DNA of 64,000 bases from assembly GCF_937616625.2 (NCBI RefSeq), contig NC_065577.1, positions 28,161,501 through 28,225,500 on the forward strand, read 5' to 3'. Under the pieces are notes generated by a model that was given only the letters and a program-made list of their open reading frames with translations, was not told where the DNA came from and made no database searches. A program made the translations under genes and the position numbers. The DNA comes from Mercurialis annua. Lineage: Eukaryota > Streptophyta > Magnoliopsida > Malpighiales > Euphorbiaceae. Of this stretch, positions 31,063 through 43,619 are shown one piece after another (positions within the stretch are counted from its first letter, which is position 1; each line of letters opens with the position of its first letter).

Positions 31063-32070
31063 GTGTGAGGAAATATTCGAAAGGTGTTGCGAAGGTCGAA
31101 TGTAAGAATCGACATAGGTTTCGCATAAAGGATTAAGAAGTGTTAAGAGAGTACGATAATAGGGCTTGATATTTGGTTGTGCTGACAGTACATATGTCAG
31201 TATAAGGTGCATTCCATAAGTATCAATGAACGTTAGTACGTTGGATACTGAAGTAATCCAAGGTAAGCGACGTTTTGAGATTGTTGTTGACAATTGGAGA
31301 TGCGACAATAATGAATGAAATGAAAGACGACGACAATGATAAGTCGTGAATAAGAGTACTCATAAGGAGTTTGATTATAAGAAAATTATAAGGAAGAAAC
31401 GAAGAGTTATCATAGAAGTCTAAAGACGTTACTTCTGTAACTCTAAGTATAAATTATCTACGGGTTTATAAACCAATGTAGAACGAGTTGTTTAGGATGT
31501 ATACGGAAAGAAGTATAGTATCTATCGAAGATGATAGTTATGAGGATAATCAAGTTTAATTAGTTAAACTTGATAGACTTCGGGATTATTGAACTGTATG
31601 AAGGATTGAATCAAGAGAGTTCGAGAATCACAAGATGGTTAACGGTATAGAAGTATAACAACGCAAAGAATAAGATTAGGATACAGTAAAGTATCATTAG
31701 ATAAAGAATGTCTAATTAAGGTTATTGGTCATTAAGATAAAGAGTTATCGAAAGGATATGAAAGGATAACGATACATCAAGAGATGTATCAAAGCAGTGT
31801 AAATAACACTTGTAGCAATTGACAAAGATATGCTGCTAAAGTGACCTGCAATTTGAAAGTGAGGAGTATAATCATAAGTATAAGGGAAGGCAAACATTAT
31901 GAGAAGCGGATGCCAATTTGATAAGGATATAGACACGAACATAGGATAAATCTAAGAGAGACTCGACTCATGATACAAGATCATGATGTTGATGAGTCAA
32001 CGAGGCAATAAGCCAACGAGGTAACGAGCCAACGATACAAAGTAATGATTAGTAGTAAGGACATGGTATC
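31063..32070. other. Purine-rich remnant between Athila gag and LTR half
   Basis: No gene recognised. Composition (A/G-rich on the plus strand) and texture resemble the internal regions of the TGTAATA elements. If the inversion is undone, this piece falls between the Athila 5' LTR and the gag end, where the PBS, leader and gag start are missing. Confidence 0.4.
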
Positions 32071-33575
32071 GAACGCACACCTGCATGTGCGGCCGCACAC
32101 AAGGTTGTGCAAACGCACACAGCCTCTTGTGCGTTCTCACAACCAACAACATGCCCTCTTGGACATTCTCGCCCCGTTAAGACTTAGTTTCTTACTTTAA
32201 GAGTGTCGGACATTGAAAAGGAAACACAGACCCCGAAAACGAGAAACTTGGATATCGAACATGACGTGTTCGATTAGGGTTTCGAGGTATCAGGAACCTA
32301 TGATTGAAAATCGATGAACAAGAGATATTACAAGTATCTCGACTAAGTAATAGAACACAATCAAAGTTAAAAGACATATTTAGAATAAGATCGTGTTAAC
32401 CTAAGTTTATAACTTACGGTTTGGTACTAAGTCTACGTCTATGAATTAAACGTACCGACAAGATATTAGGACGACAAGATGGAGTAGCTACGTGATCCAA
32501 TAATGCACGGAACCTACGTGATTGGATGATGATAATGTTGTTTTGGATAGCGGTTTATGTGGGTTGCATTTTACTTTCGCGTATTATTTATAAAAGTTAT
32601 TTTCATATATTATGAATGTTAGTATTAAATACATCGCATTTATATTATTTTGAATATATGAATCTGGTGTACGATCCGAAGGAACCAACTACCTATTGGG
32701 TGTCAATAGGTTGTGTGATCACCAGTATTTGAGTCAGTCTAGTGTGTCTAGATTGTTGTCGATAAAATGAAAACGATATGTGATATATGATAAACATGGA
32801 AGTTTGAATATGAATGTAGATACGAGAGTGAACTCAGTTGAGATAACCTAAGCCCCGTATCTAATGGGTTGAACTCGGTTGAGTTATCCCGGGGCCCATA
32901 AGTTGGGATTAAGAGGTGGTCGCAGCTAACGCGGTTGAGTTATCCCGGGGCCGGACCATTGGATATGAAATGATTTGATATGGATATGATATGAGTACAA
33001 AAGGATAGGAGTTGAAGTTCAGAGTTTCAATCGGATCTATCGCTTGAGAATATTATACTATTTTCTTACACCATATAATGATTTTATTTATGATTTGAGC
33101 ATGCGATGTTATGTTTTTATACCGATAGTAATTTGCAAACTCACTCAGTATTTTCCCAAATACTGACCCCTCACTTTTGATGTCTTTTAGGTGACTGGAG
33201 TCAGATCAGACATACTAATTCCTTTGTGCCAGAAGTCGATTGGCTTACACAAAGTACGAATTCATATAGAACTTCAGTAGTCCATAAATAGAATTGGTCA
33301 TAGTTATGCCTAGAAACAGGGCAGTGCTGGATATGGGACATCGCTTTGTAAGACCCTGGTTTCTACGAATTGTTTTGTATCGGTTTTCAGAAAAAGAATA
33401 TGAGATTTTGATGTTATAATCATACTGCTTAAATGAGTTTCCTGGATACGTTTTATATATAATAATATATTGTATTCGCGAAAAATTATTAGTAGTTTTA
33501 GGCTTGCTACGGGTTTCAGAGCTACCACTCCCATTCCCTAGCGCCGGTCTCAGCTCAATAATTTGGGTCGTGACA
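32071..33575 (+). repeat. Right half of the split solo LTR
   Basis: It begins in the TGTGCG/CGCACA array (32072-32140). It follows the reference LTR from GTGTCGGACATTG (about 32200) through donor-like GTGGGT (32559), hairpin I (32692-32710), TCGGTTGAGTTATCCCGGGG repeats (32830-32955), hairpin II (33146-33165) and acceptor-like TTTTAGG (about 33185-33191) to GGGTCGTGACA. CTTAA at 33576-33580 matches the duplication at the far end of the left half. Confidence 0.9.
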
Positions 33576-33836
33576 CTTAACCATTCGAAAGAAACACAAC
33601 TCACAAGGATAAATGAGTTGTCACAATCTCATGATTCAAAATTCAAATTTATGTTTCTTTTCCTTAAAAAGCCACTCCACTTCATCTTCTTCCTTTTACT
33701 TTGCCATTTTTAGCAAAAAACTAAAACCTTCTTCATCTCTCATCATAGAATTCGGCCACCACCTTACCACCCCCTAAACCACCACCAAACTTCAAAAGAA
33801 ACACATTTCCGACCACCCTTTTGCCTCTACTCAACA
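33576..33836 (+). other. Leader upstream of the Athila ORF1/env-like gene
   Basis: Athila sequence resumes after the CTTAA duplication. It is non-coding with many C/A-rich stretches and leads to an ATG at 33837. Confidence 0.45.
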
Positions 33837-35414
33837 TGGTTAGAAACGCTAAGTAAATAAAGGCCGCTACCACCGCCAAGGCCCCTAACGCCGCCACCTC
33901 CGCGCCCTCACCACCACCACTCCGAGCTAGGGAAAAGAAACCGCATCTGGTTCACGAGTTGTCAGAACGAACACACCGGCCCCTTTAACAAGACGATTTG
34001 AAGCTCCATTCGAGATACGGTCGGTGGAAGAGGGAGAGCGTTTTGAGAAAATCAAGGCACGTAAGTTTTCTATTCCATTTCAAATTGATTGGAGCAAAAT
34101 GAAGGGATTCAGATTGGTAGCGGACTTAGAGAAATACTTGGAAGTTTTGGGTGTAGTGCGGATTGCAAAGCACCCGAGAATCAGGTATGAGGAATTGACG
34201 TGGGAGTTCTTCACATCTCTCAAAACGGCGGATGACAACAATTTAGAGATTTATTTCTGGTTGTTTAATGTGGAGCATGTTTTGAATTTTGGTGTGCTAG
34301 CAAGGCACCATTCGGTGATTCAACCGATTTGAAGGATAACACGAAGAGTTTTGACTACAAGGAGCTGTGGGAAGAGGTTTCGAATTTGGGTGGTTACCAA
34401 GCAAAGACGACAAAAGTGACATGGGAGTTCTTCACATCTCTCAAAACGGTGGATGACAACAATTTAGATCTTTATTTCCGGTTGTTTAATGTGGAACATG
34501 TTTTGAATTTTGGTGTGCTAGCAAGGCACCATTCGATGATTCAACCGATTTGGAGGATAACCCGAAGAGTTTTGACTACAAGGCGCTGTGGGAAGAGGTT
34601 TTGAATTTGGGTGGTTACCAAGCAAAGACGGAAAAAGTGAATGATATTAAGGATATCGTTCTTGTGGTGGAGGTGAAGTGGCTCGGTCACTCATTCAGAG
34701 GGCGACATGAATATAGCAAGGTAGGCGAATCCGAGGTGTTCTTGATGAACACAATGTTGCATCCAGAGGTGACCAAGTACAAGATTAACATGGCCTACCG
34801 TTTGATTCGCACCTTGAGAGAAATTCCGAAAGCGGATACCAAGATTGGTTTTGGGTGGTTGATCACTCGGTTTTATCACAAGTTCGGGGTTGTCAATTCG
34901 GCATTTGAAAGGCTCACTCCTATTCCGTCTCGGTTACTAGTTGAGACGCAATTGGACAAATCCGGTTATGTTCAAAAGGGAGACGTTGTGCCATATTTCA
35001 AGCAATCTTCTTGGATCAAGGCTCATGGTGAGGACACAGCACGTAGAGCAAAATTTTGGAGAAGAAGCGGGCATCCAACTGGAAGAGCAACCGGCCCCGA
35101 GAAAGGAAGAGGAGCCGGTGAGAAGGAGAGGAAAAAAGCCGGCCGAATCAAGCACCCAAAGAGAAAAAGCTCCGATAAATATACAATGGGAGCAATTGAA
35201 TCCGAGTGCTTTTAAAGGGAATACTTTTGAGGAGGAGCAATGCCTTTTCATGGCAGAACAACGAAGAGTGTGGCGCAGGATGGAGCATGAGCAACAATGC
35301 CTCCAGGCGAGGCAAGGGCGGCAAGAGGAAAAATTCAGGGACTACTTCAACGCACAAGGCGGATCGCATTACCCGTCGCCTACACCATCTCCCGAACCCC
35401 CGGTGTTCGCCTAA
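33837..35414 (+). pseudogene. Athila ORF1/env-like gene, broken
   Basis: An ATG at 33837 (MVRNAK) is followed by a stop, and the frame shifts several times. The body matches the ATHILA ORF-1 family (PF03078): a Lys/Arg-rich N-terminus, EELTWEFFTSL near 34195, YFWLFNVEHVLNFGVLARHH, FDYKELWEEV and RLLVETQLDKSGY near 34935. A charged Glu/Arg-rich tail (FEEEQCLFMAEQRRVWRRM) ends at 35414. A 221-bp tandem duplication (34197-34638) shifts the reading frame. In Athila elements this ORF lies downstream of pol; its function is unproven and an envelope-like role has been proposed. It is collinear with both Athila LTRs but opposite to gag-pol, because gag-pol is inverted. Confidence 0.75.
34197..34638 (+). 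repeat. 221-bp tandem duplication inside the ORF1/env-like gene
   Basis: Two adjacent units, 34197-34417 and 34418-34638, both starting GAC(G/A)TGGGAGTTCTTCACAT, with only scattered differences. 221 is not divisible by three, so the second unit is read in another frame. Confidence 0.95.
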
Positions 35415-37064
35415 TCGCGATTTGCATTTCTCTAACTCAAACTCATACAATTTTTCTTTGATTTATTTCTTACTTAGGGACTAAGCTAGAAATAGTGTGA
35501 GGAGGTTGGTTAATTGTATTTCGTTTATCGCTTTATTTTGCTTTATTTTGTTATATTTTTAGTGTGTTTATGTTGTTTTGAGTCTTAATGATTAAGTGTC
35601 GTGTCGCCTCCGCTAAATCATTGTACCAAGCTTGATGAATGCAAATGTTAGTGATTTTGGAAAATTTGAAATTTATCAATTTTTGATATCCCCCGATCAA
35701 TGAATGGCATGAATGCGTTTTCTTGTTTAGACAATTTCTTTTTGATGCTTGCCTAATGAAATGCAATTCATATGACATGTTTTGACAGGAATTGAGTGAA
35801 ATCATTCGTTGGTAAAGTAATTGTGAGCATGATAGTAGCTTGCGTGATATGGATGCATAATGTGCATTGATACGAAATCTTGTGTCATTTTTGAAATTTT
35901 GAACACGATTGGCATTAGAAAATAGAAATTAAGCAATTGCACAACACCGTCATTTGTTTTCTAAATTTTGAGTCTTATTGTGTTTCTTATGTGTTGTGTG
36001 TGCTAGATTCCTAGAACTTGCTCGGTGTACATTCAAGATTATATGGTTGAGTGTTGATTACTAAGTGATTATGGCATTAGGATAACCCATTTTCTTAAAC
36101 CCACTTAAAAGCCTACCCTTAACCATTAGATTACACCCCTTTGAGCCTTAGACATTTTTATTGTTTTAACATACTTTCACACATTATCCTTTCAACATTT
36201 TATCTCTTTTAAAACACCCCAAAATTTGACTTGAATAACTCATATTAGTTAAGAAGTTGTCTAGCTTGAAGAATAAGAAGATGTGAACTAAAAGATGTGA
36301 ACTAAAAGAAGTGAAAATTGTGCCTTGAGAAAAGAAAGAAAAGGAAAACAAAGAATAAAGAAAAATCAAGAAAAATAAAAAAAAAAGAGAAAAGAGAAGA
36401 AAAACAAAAATATATATAAATAGAGGCATGGAATAAAGAAGAAGTTCATTTGTATGAAAAGTTCCAAGCTAGACTAAAGTTGTGATGAATGTAATAAGTT
36501 GTCAAGTCAAGTTTTAACCAAATTACCTCTTTACCTACCCCTAACCCCTAGCCACGTTACAAATCCAAATAAAAGTCCATATGATAGTGATCAATTACCG
36601 AACTAAATAGTGGAGAAACGGACTAAGAGCAAGCCTATGGTGAATTGGCATATTCCTTGAGCTTTAATTTTACAACCCTAAACACTTGTGTGTTAGAGTG
36701 AATCTTATGAGAATTAAAATGTTTTTGTTAATCTTATGTTTGCTATGCCATGAATGTTCTTGTATCATTTGACCAAATTCTTGCATGTCGCGTATCTGAT
36801 CACAGCGGCTTGATTGTTTCAACGAGAACTCTAAGCTAATGTAAGTGTAGTCTAATTGTCATCAAAATATATCATTGCAATTGTATTGCTCATATGTTTG
36901 CATCATTAGTAGTTGTTGACATTAGACAATTGCATTTGAGTTTATTTCTTATTGGGGGTGCCCTTGTTGATACTTGTTCAAAGAATTCCATGGTTAGTAA
37001 CATTTTGTTGTGCTCAAGTTCTTTTCTTGCTTGGGGACAAGCAAGGGTTTAGTGTGAGGAGGTT
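35415..37064 (+). other. Athila 3' non-coding region and polypurine tract
   Basis: A 1.65-kb non-coding stretch. It contains an A/G-rich low-complexity run (about 36310-36425), and its end is characteristic of Athila elements: TTGCTTGGGGACAAGCAAGG, then AGTGTGAGGAGG directly before the LTR. A related GTGTGAGGAGG also occurs at about 35496. Confidence 0.7.
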
Positions 37065-37699
37065 TGATAGGAGTAAAATACTCCAATGATATAAGTCGCT
37101 TTGACATCGCTTTGTATGCTTTTTATCACTTGTTTGATAGTGATTATATCGCTTACTACGTGGGTTAGCGTTTCAAGATAAACAGAGCAGATGTGAAGGT
37201 TTTTGGGTCCAAAAGCGCGAAGTATTGAAGATATATGGTAGTCGGAAGTTGGAAGTTGGATTGAAACCTTTGAGCAAATCGGCGATTAAAAAGGCCATTT
37301 CAGCCTAGGTTTCAATCGAGAAGCCCCGAACACATATGCTTCTCGATCGAGAAGCAAGTTTTAAGGAGGCTTCTCGATCGAGAAGCACCTGTTCTCTGCA
37401 ATTCAAATCCTTTTGGGTTTTTGTGCTCTTTTGGCCCACTTCCAGTTTTGGCCAAATAATTTGTAATAGGATGTTTTTATTTCCTTTTTGGGCTTGACTA
37501 TATAAAGCCCCTTATCTTTTTAGGTCATTTTATCTAGCACTTTATAAGACATCAATCAAGTAGTTTTTAGTTATTCTGTGCTCACAAAAATAGTGTAGAG
37601 ATTTTCATTGTTCTTGGTGTTCATCATACTATTTCCAGATTTTGGGTATTAAATCCCTTTCAATACAAGTATTATTAATGGATCTTCATTATCTTATTA
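37065..37699 (+). repeat. Athila 3' LTR, truncated
   Basis: It starts TGATAGGAGTAAAATACTCC and parallels 23797-24460 with a moderate number of differences, including three CTTCTCGATCGAGAAG-like palindromes and TATATAAA at 37499-37506. The match stops after CATTATCTTAT. The following sequence is the coding region of a different, minus-oriented element, so the rest of the LTR is lost. Confidence 0.85.
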
Positions 37700-39088
37700 G
37701 CTTTTCGAGTTAACGATATTAGCTTTTCTCGATTGCTCTCAATTAAAGCAAACGGTAGGAAAAATGCCTTAAATCGGGTCACAACTCTATCCATGTTATT
37801 TGAACCATTATCAGTTCAATTACTTGTCAAAACTAATCTTTGGTTGAACCTTTCATTGATACCTCAATCAATTTTACTGTTTGTCTTTCATCTATGTGAA
37901 GTCTACGAGCATCTTGCTCCACTTCTTTTAGGAAATCTAGCACATCTATTGATCCGTCAAACTTATTTGGTCTTAACTTCATATAGGCCAATATCCATTT
38001 CCTTTTCTCATGTTGATACTGTCCTTATATTAATTGTTTTATCATTAGCATGCAATTTTGCATAGCAGTTACTTGTGCTGCCAAAGAATTAACTTTGATG
38101 TTGGAGTGTGGCGGCACTCCTGGTACGTGCACACTGTCAGCCTGGTCTATTCTAGGTTCCTCTTGACCTCTGTCTCGTCCACAGCATCTTCTTGCCTAAT
38201 GGACTGGGGCATATTCGTCTTTGTTACCTCTAACCTCTTCCCGGGCTTCATTTACTATATATAAAGGAATCCTTATGAATTTCTTAAAACATAGCATACA
38301 CAAGCCATCATAACTAAACGCCCTACACGCAAGTTGAACCTTAGGAATACTTTGTTCCATTAGGCCTTCTATGGCTATGTTCGCTCTATAAGTTTCGTGA
38401 GTATTCTTATACATCAAACACATGTAATTACGTTGTATACATTCTACGCGTATCACTATCGTGACAATAAGTATCTATGTTAATCGAATACAAAGAACAT
38501 CCGTATCTCTTAGATTTTCCTCGGCTATGCCGCGTATCTTAAGTCTTGCGAGCATTCCGCTCCCCATAGACTTAGCATAACTAGTCATCATTTAATCATA
38601 AGGCACAATTTCTAGTTATACCTATCAATCATATACACATATTTCACTCATCGTATTAGTTATCACAAGCTTACCTTTGAGCAAACCCGAGTGATTGCGC
38701 AGCAAAACATACTTATCTCATCAATCTTATATCATCCAATCAAATTAGAATAATCATGATTCTCAACAATATTCTTATATAATATGAGTCTCGAGAGTAT
38801 ACAACTCTTTACAGACTATAGATACTCGAAAGAGTATTGCTTACTCGAATAAACACATTTCATAGTTTGTGCTCATGCACACATCTAAATCAAATCCTAA
38901 TAGCACATATAGGAGAGGACATCTTTGTAAAACATTTGAAAAATTGATGAAAACGATGATTACGTTTAAAAGACATGACTGGAAATCTCTATAATCTGTA
39001 GTAGTTCCTAGCTTAACCTAGGGACATCCTACCTAGGAACAACAAACATCAATCACATACAGGCAACGGCCTACGAATCAAAACCATT
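37700..39088 (-). pseudogene. Decayed gag and leader of a minus TGTAATA element
   Basis: Read on the minus strand, the PBS-proximal part (39088 to about 38950) matches the sequence after the PBS at 53464: GCAATGGTTTTGATTCGTAG, then AGGTTAAGCTAGGAACTAC. Further in, at about 37970-37900, KFDGSIDVLDFLKEVEQDA and RRLHIDERQTVKLIEVSMKG resemble the capsid region of gypsy gag. Stops and shifts are frequent, and the element ends abruptly at 37700 against the Athila LTR. No zinc knuckle or pol is present. Confidence 0.65.
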
Positions 39089-39100
39089 GCTCAGATACCA
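39089..39100 (-). promoter_or_regulatory. Primer binding site, initiator Met tRNA
   Basis: On the minus strand TGGTATCTGAGC, one base different from TGGTATCAGAGC, four bases beyond the LTR end. Confidence 0.85.
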
Positions 39101-39104
39101 ATTT

Positions 39105-42100
39105 TCTGACGACTCAAATTTATGAGCCGAGACCGGCGCTAGGGAATGGGAGTGGTATCTCCGAAACTCGTAGCAAGCCTAAAAATACTTATAAATTTTT
39201 TTCTTTATAAAGTGTGTTTCATCCTTGAAACAATATCAAAATACATGTGACCCCATTTGAAATATACATCAGAGTTAAAATGCGTTATCCAAATACATAG
39301 TAAAAAACATATAGAGTACTACAGGCTGCTAGAATGAAAACCTTCTTTCACGTCTTGTACAAATGACTTCCGAGAATTAAAACTTCGGAAGCTTGATCCT
39401 TCAAATCAAAGCTTACTCTTCCTATAAAATGGGAGGAGCGACGGAGTCAGTATAAAACTGAGCGAGTTCACCAAATTACAAGCAATATTACATAAAAGGT
39501 GACAACGTTTAAAACCCTCTTTATGTATATTTTACTCACCTTCATATACGTTTCAATGATCGTATATATTTTTCATAATATATACATCTCTCAAACCATA
39601 TATTTATGTCATATCGTATTTGACATCTTCTATTTCTAGTTATGGCTTGATGTTTTTCTTTTATTGTTTCATTTCTTTAGTTTTTGACAAACGTTTTAAA
39701 CATTGGATAGTATTGTCTTAATAAATCCATATCGAGCTGCACTTCTGACAAGCCGCTTATAAGTGGTTCCATATGGTTTGGTCCCGAAATAGTTCTACCG
39801 AGTTTAACCACAACCATATGGTACAGTCCCGGAGTTAAACTCGTACCATTTCTTATGTCCGTATTAATCGAGGTGAGTCCCGGGATAGTTCCACTGAGTT
39901 TAACTCCCTAGACCCAGGTTCCAAGATAATTCCATCGAGTTCAACCTCGTGTCTGTCTTCGAGTTCTGAATTTGCATATCTTATGAACTCCACTGATGGT
40001 CGCACCGTTCCTATTGTCGCCTAATAGGAAGATTTGTTTCATATCGTAGTTATCGTTCTTGTCTCAAATAAATTCTCGTTATTTTATGTTTGATTTTCTT
40101 ATCATATGAGTCCCGAGGACTATTATCGAGGATGGATGAGATACAGGTCACGGGATAGTTCTACCGAGTTTAACCTCGTATCTCAGATCTTATTATGGAA
40201 TGTACCGTAGTACAATTCTCTTGTTACGTATGTTCATCGTTCCGTTACTTTACGTTTGGTTTTCTTGATCCTTTATGGACCACGACATGCACATTACAAT
40301 CTAAGAACATACATTTACCACATGCACATTACAATCTAAGAACATACATTTACCACATGCACATACGAGTACTCATTTTGATTAATAGTACATATCAGAA
40401 TGTACTATGTTTCATTGCTCGTATATTGTCGATACTAGTATCATAATGCTTTACCCTTCCATGGTTCTTTAAACATTTGAATCTTTTTCGTTTAATTATG
40501 TTATTATCAAAATAACTAATGCGATAAATAGTCATTTTCAAAACATACGATACCTACTATTTTTCAAACATACAATTCAATATATAATATATTCATATAG
40601 CCTTTCGTATTAAAATATGTGGCTTTATGAATATTGATGAGTAATTAAAGTGTACTCACTACATGCTATCTAATTACTTCAAAAAGAAGCAAATCAATGT
40701 CTCGATCATTAAGTTTCGAGTCCCGTCGGTTTTGCCTCGCCGGGTTTACGCAAAGTCTTTAATATCAAGAATTAATAAAATTCTAGTTATAACTATTTTA
40801 ACGATAATTGGATTTCTAGCAAACTTCGGCTATCGAAACCGCTTACTTAAAATAGTCCGACCCTTAAATAAAATTGATATTCTTAAAGTTTGGTATTTTG
40901 TCTACAATTTCTATTCAGACCTCGAACTGATATTAGCACCCGAAGGTGTCAGAAAGTAATTCGAAAGTTGCTTCCTTAAAACTGTTCTGAAAGACTACAA
41001 AATAGAGTTTTAGGGGCTGCTGTTTAAGCCCCTAAATAGTATATATAAAAACGGCATATTTAAAACAACTTTGTTTACGACTTCCGTTTAGACTCGAACT
41101 CGTTTCGACATCTCGATAAGTCACAATAAATTTTCTAAGTTGACTCTTTAATTCTTTTTAATTGAAATTCATCATTTTTCAGGCTTCAAAATCGCTTATC
41201 TTAAACCGTCAAAAATGTGATTAAATTGTCCATATTTAATCTATGTAACACTGTCTACACTTTCCCTTTAGCTTCGAACTTGATTCGGTACGCGTAGGGG
41301 ATCTAAAAATGTACTCGAACTGCCTATCCCATTCAATTTTAGAGCTGTTGGCAGCCCCTAAAACTGCCTAGCAAGCCTACGTTGACTTGTTGTGCAGGGC
41401 ATATTCTGCCTCGTGGGACAGAACCGAGTTGGTCGGGGATTAGTCCGACATGCACTCACGCCATATGTATAATTTCTGACATGAAAAATGGCCATAACGA
41501 CTTCCGTAACTGCTCGCAAACTTGGTTCGAACACAACTCTTAAAATAGTATTTTATTAACATAACATACGTTCAATCCATTTTTAATTCGACATTTCTGA
41601 AGCCTATGTCCTTTTTAACTTTGATAATTCATACTTTACACCTCCGTCTATTCAATTTTTTTTAATATTTTTCCAAAATGACTAAGTAGTCGACGTCGGG
41701 CTTATAAACGACATACATAAAAACGTCGAACGACTAATCCAATTATGCATTTGTACTTCCTGGCAGAAATACCTCAGAAAACATGGCAGATTTGCTCTGG
41801 TGAGCAGCCATCTTCTGCATCGGAGCAGAACCACTACCTCCGTGGTGTGGTTTGACATACCACCTGATCATTTCGACCTATTTTTAGCCACCATACTAGA
41901 CTCCAACCCATCCAAAATTCAGCTCAAACATGACTCCTTAACAAGTTTTATGACAGTTTACAACTCATCCAAAAATCAATAAAAATCAAACAAAACTCAA
42001 TCAATTGACCATGAATCTTCATAATTCGGAATGTATACCTCAAGTTTGATGTGTTGACTTGATAACCAACCAGTTCCTCCATGATTTCTCCAAGTTTCAA

Positions 42101-42989
42101 GCTCTAAAATCATAGCTCAACCTCTCAAGCAATCAATTATACAAAGTTATGAACATAACTCAAAATCTTTAACATTTCTCATCAAATTCTTTCATAATTC
42201 AGAATTATACCTTTGATTGTTGTTCTAGCTTGTGACCGAGCTATGTTCCTTCAAAATTGATGATCAATCTTCAAATCCAAGCTCCAAATCATTTGTTTAT
42301 AACCTCATAAACAATCAACACACAAAATCACTAACTTATCTCATAAACCGTAACTTTTCTCTTTTATTTTCCATCAAATTAAACAATGGAACTTACTTGA
42401 GCTTACCTTGATCACCTTTGCTCCATGATTAATTTTCCTCAAGAACCATGGATTTTGGTTGAAAAATGGTCAGTCTAGCACCATGAGAGTAGAGTTCGGC
42501 CATGGAGGAAAATAGGAGAAGTGGGAGTTCTTTTTCTTTCATTTTTTTCATCAAATGAAGTCGATGGAGTTTAACTCCTTCCGTAACAAGTTTATTGCAT
42601 CATCACATGGATTTTAGCTCAAGGGTCTAAATTGCAATTTAACCCAAATTCTTAATTAACCGTCGTGTTTAATTTCAAAACGATTTCGTAAATTTACGAA
42701 ACTTTGACGATAATTTATTAATAATATTCCGTGGACCTTGGTATGCAAATTATTAACTATACCTTTCCAATTTATTTATTTTATCTTATTTTCCTTTTTT
42801 TTAATCCCGCTTAAATCCAATTTATCGAATAATAATTTCTCATTTAAATTATAATTTTACGATAATTCTCATAGACCCGCTTTAGTCTAAACCCTTATTA
42901 TTTAATCTTAATTCGAAATTTTCAATCTTAATCTCAACGATTATGCCTCGTGGCATTATACGTATACCTTAAAAATATAGGTTATTACA
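39105..42989 (-). repeat. 5' LTR of the minus TGTAATA element
   Basis: A 3.9-kb LTR from TCTGACGACTC (decayed TGTCACGACCC) with CCGAGACCGGCGCTAGGG, to GGTTATTACA. Landmarks: hairpin II at 39448-39460, CCGAGTTTAACC repeats (about 39780-39950 and 40145-40180), hairpin I at 40010-40028 and a donor-like complement ACTCAC (about 40655). A reduced stem-loop patch with TTCTGC/GCAGAA lies near 41790-41835. A duplicated CACATGCACATTACAATC block is at about 40285-40360. It is inserted in the copia RT. Confidence 0.85.
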
Positions 42990-43619
42990 AATAACATGTA
43001 TTTGTCTGAAACCTTTTGCAACTAGTCTTGCTTTATAGGTATGAACATTGCCATCCATGTAAGTCTTCATTTTAAAGACCCATTTGCACCCAATGGTTTT
43101 TACACCATTTGGGGGATCAATCAAGGTCCAAACTTTATTATCATATATGGATTGCATTTCAAATCTCATGGCTTCAAGCCATTTTTCAGAGTCAGGACGA
43201 TTTATGGCCTCTTGATAGGATGTGGGTTCTTCTTCATCCACAATCATCACATCATTGTTCTCAGTAATGAGAAATCCATATCTCATAGGATTACGACGTG
43301 TCCTATCAGACCTCCTTTGGCCTTGGGCTACTTTTTCTGGTTCAGTAAATGCATATTGATTCATTTGAGGTTCCATACGAGGTATAATGCTACTTTGTGG
43401 TTCTTGATTTTCTTCAAGTTGTACTGTACTCCCACTGGTTCCTTTGGAAATAAATTATCTTTCCTAAAACACACCATTTCGAGCAACAAACACTTTATTC
43501 TCATAAGAATTGTAGAAGTAGTATGCTTTAGTTTCTTTAGGATATCCTACAAAAAGGCATTTGTCAGATTTGGGTGCTAATTTATCTGAAATTAGCCGCT
43601 TCACATAAGCTTGACATTC
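42990..43619 (-). pseudogene. Copia reverse transcriptase N-terminus and preceding linker
   Basis: On the minus strand: KCLFVGYPKETKAYYFYN, a hydrophilic linker with RRSDRTRRNPMRYGF, then SEKWLEAMRFEMQSIYDNKVW, CKWVFKMK and YKARLVAKGFRQ. These mark the start of the Ty1/copia RT. The catalytic YxDD part and RNase H are missing because the gypsy LTR ending at 42989 is inserted here and the other side is lost. Confidence 0.9.

Noticed and set aside
36184..36429. Phe-rich 81-residue frame on the minus strand
   Set aside because: It is the translation of an A/G low-complexity run in the Athila 3' non-coding region.
37733..38264. Plus-strand frames at 37733-38264
   Set aside because: They are shadows of the decayed gag read on the minus strand, which contains recognisable capsid-type sequence.
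39089..39100. tRNA gene suspected from TGGTATCNGAGC
   Set aside because: Only the 12-base primer binding site is present here and at 53452 and 46903; no cloverleaf surrounds it.
43041..43580. 179-codon plus-strand frame
   Set aside because: It lies opposite the copia RT/linker, which has clear homology on the minus strand.
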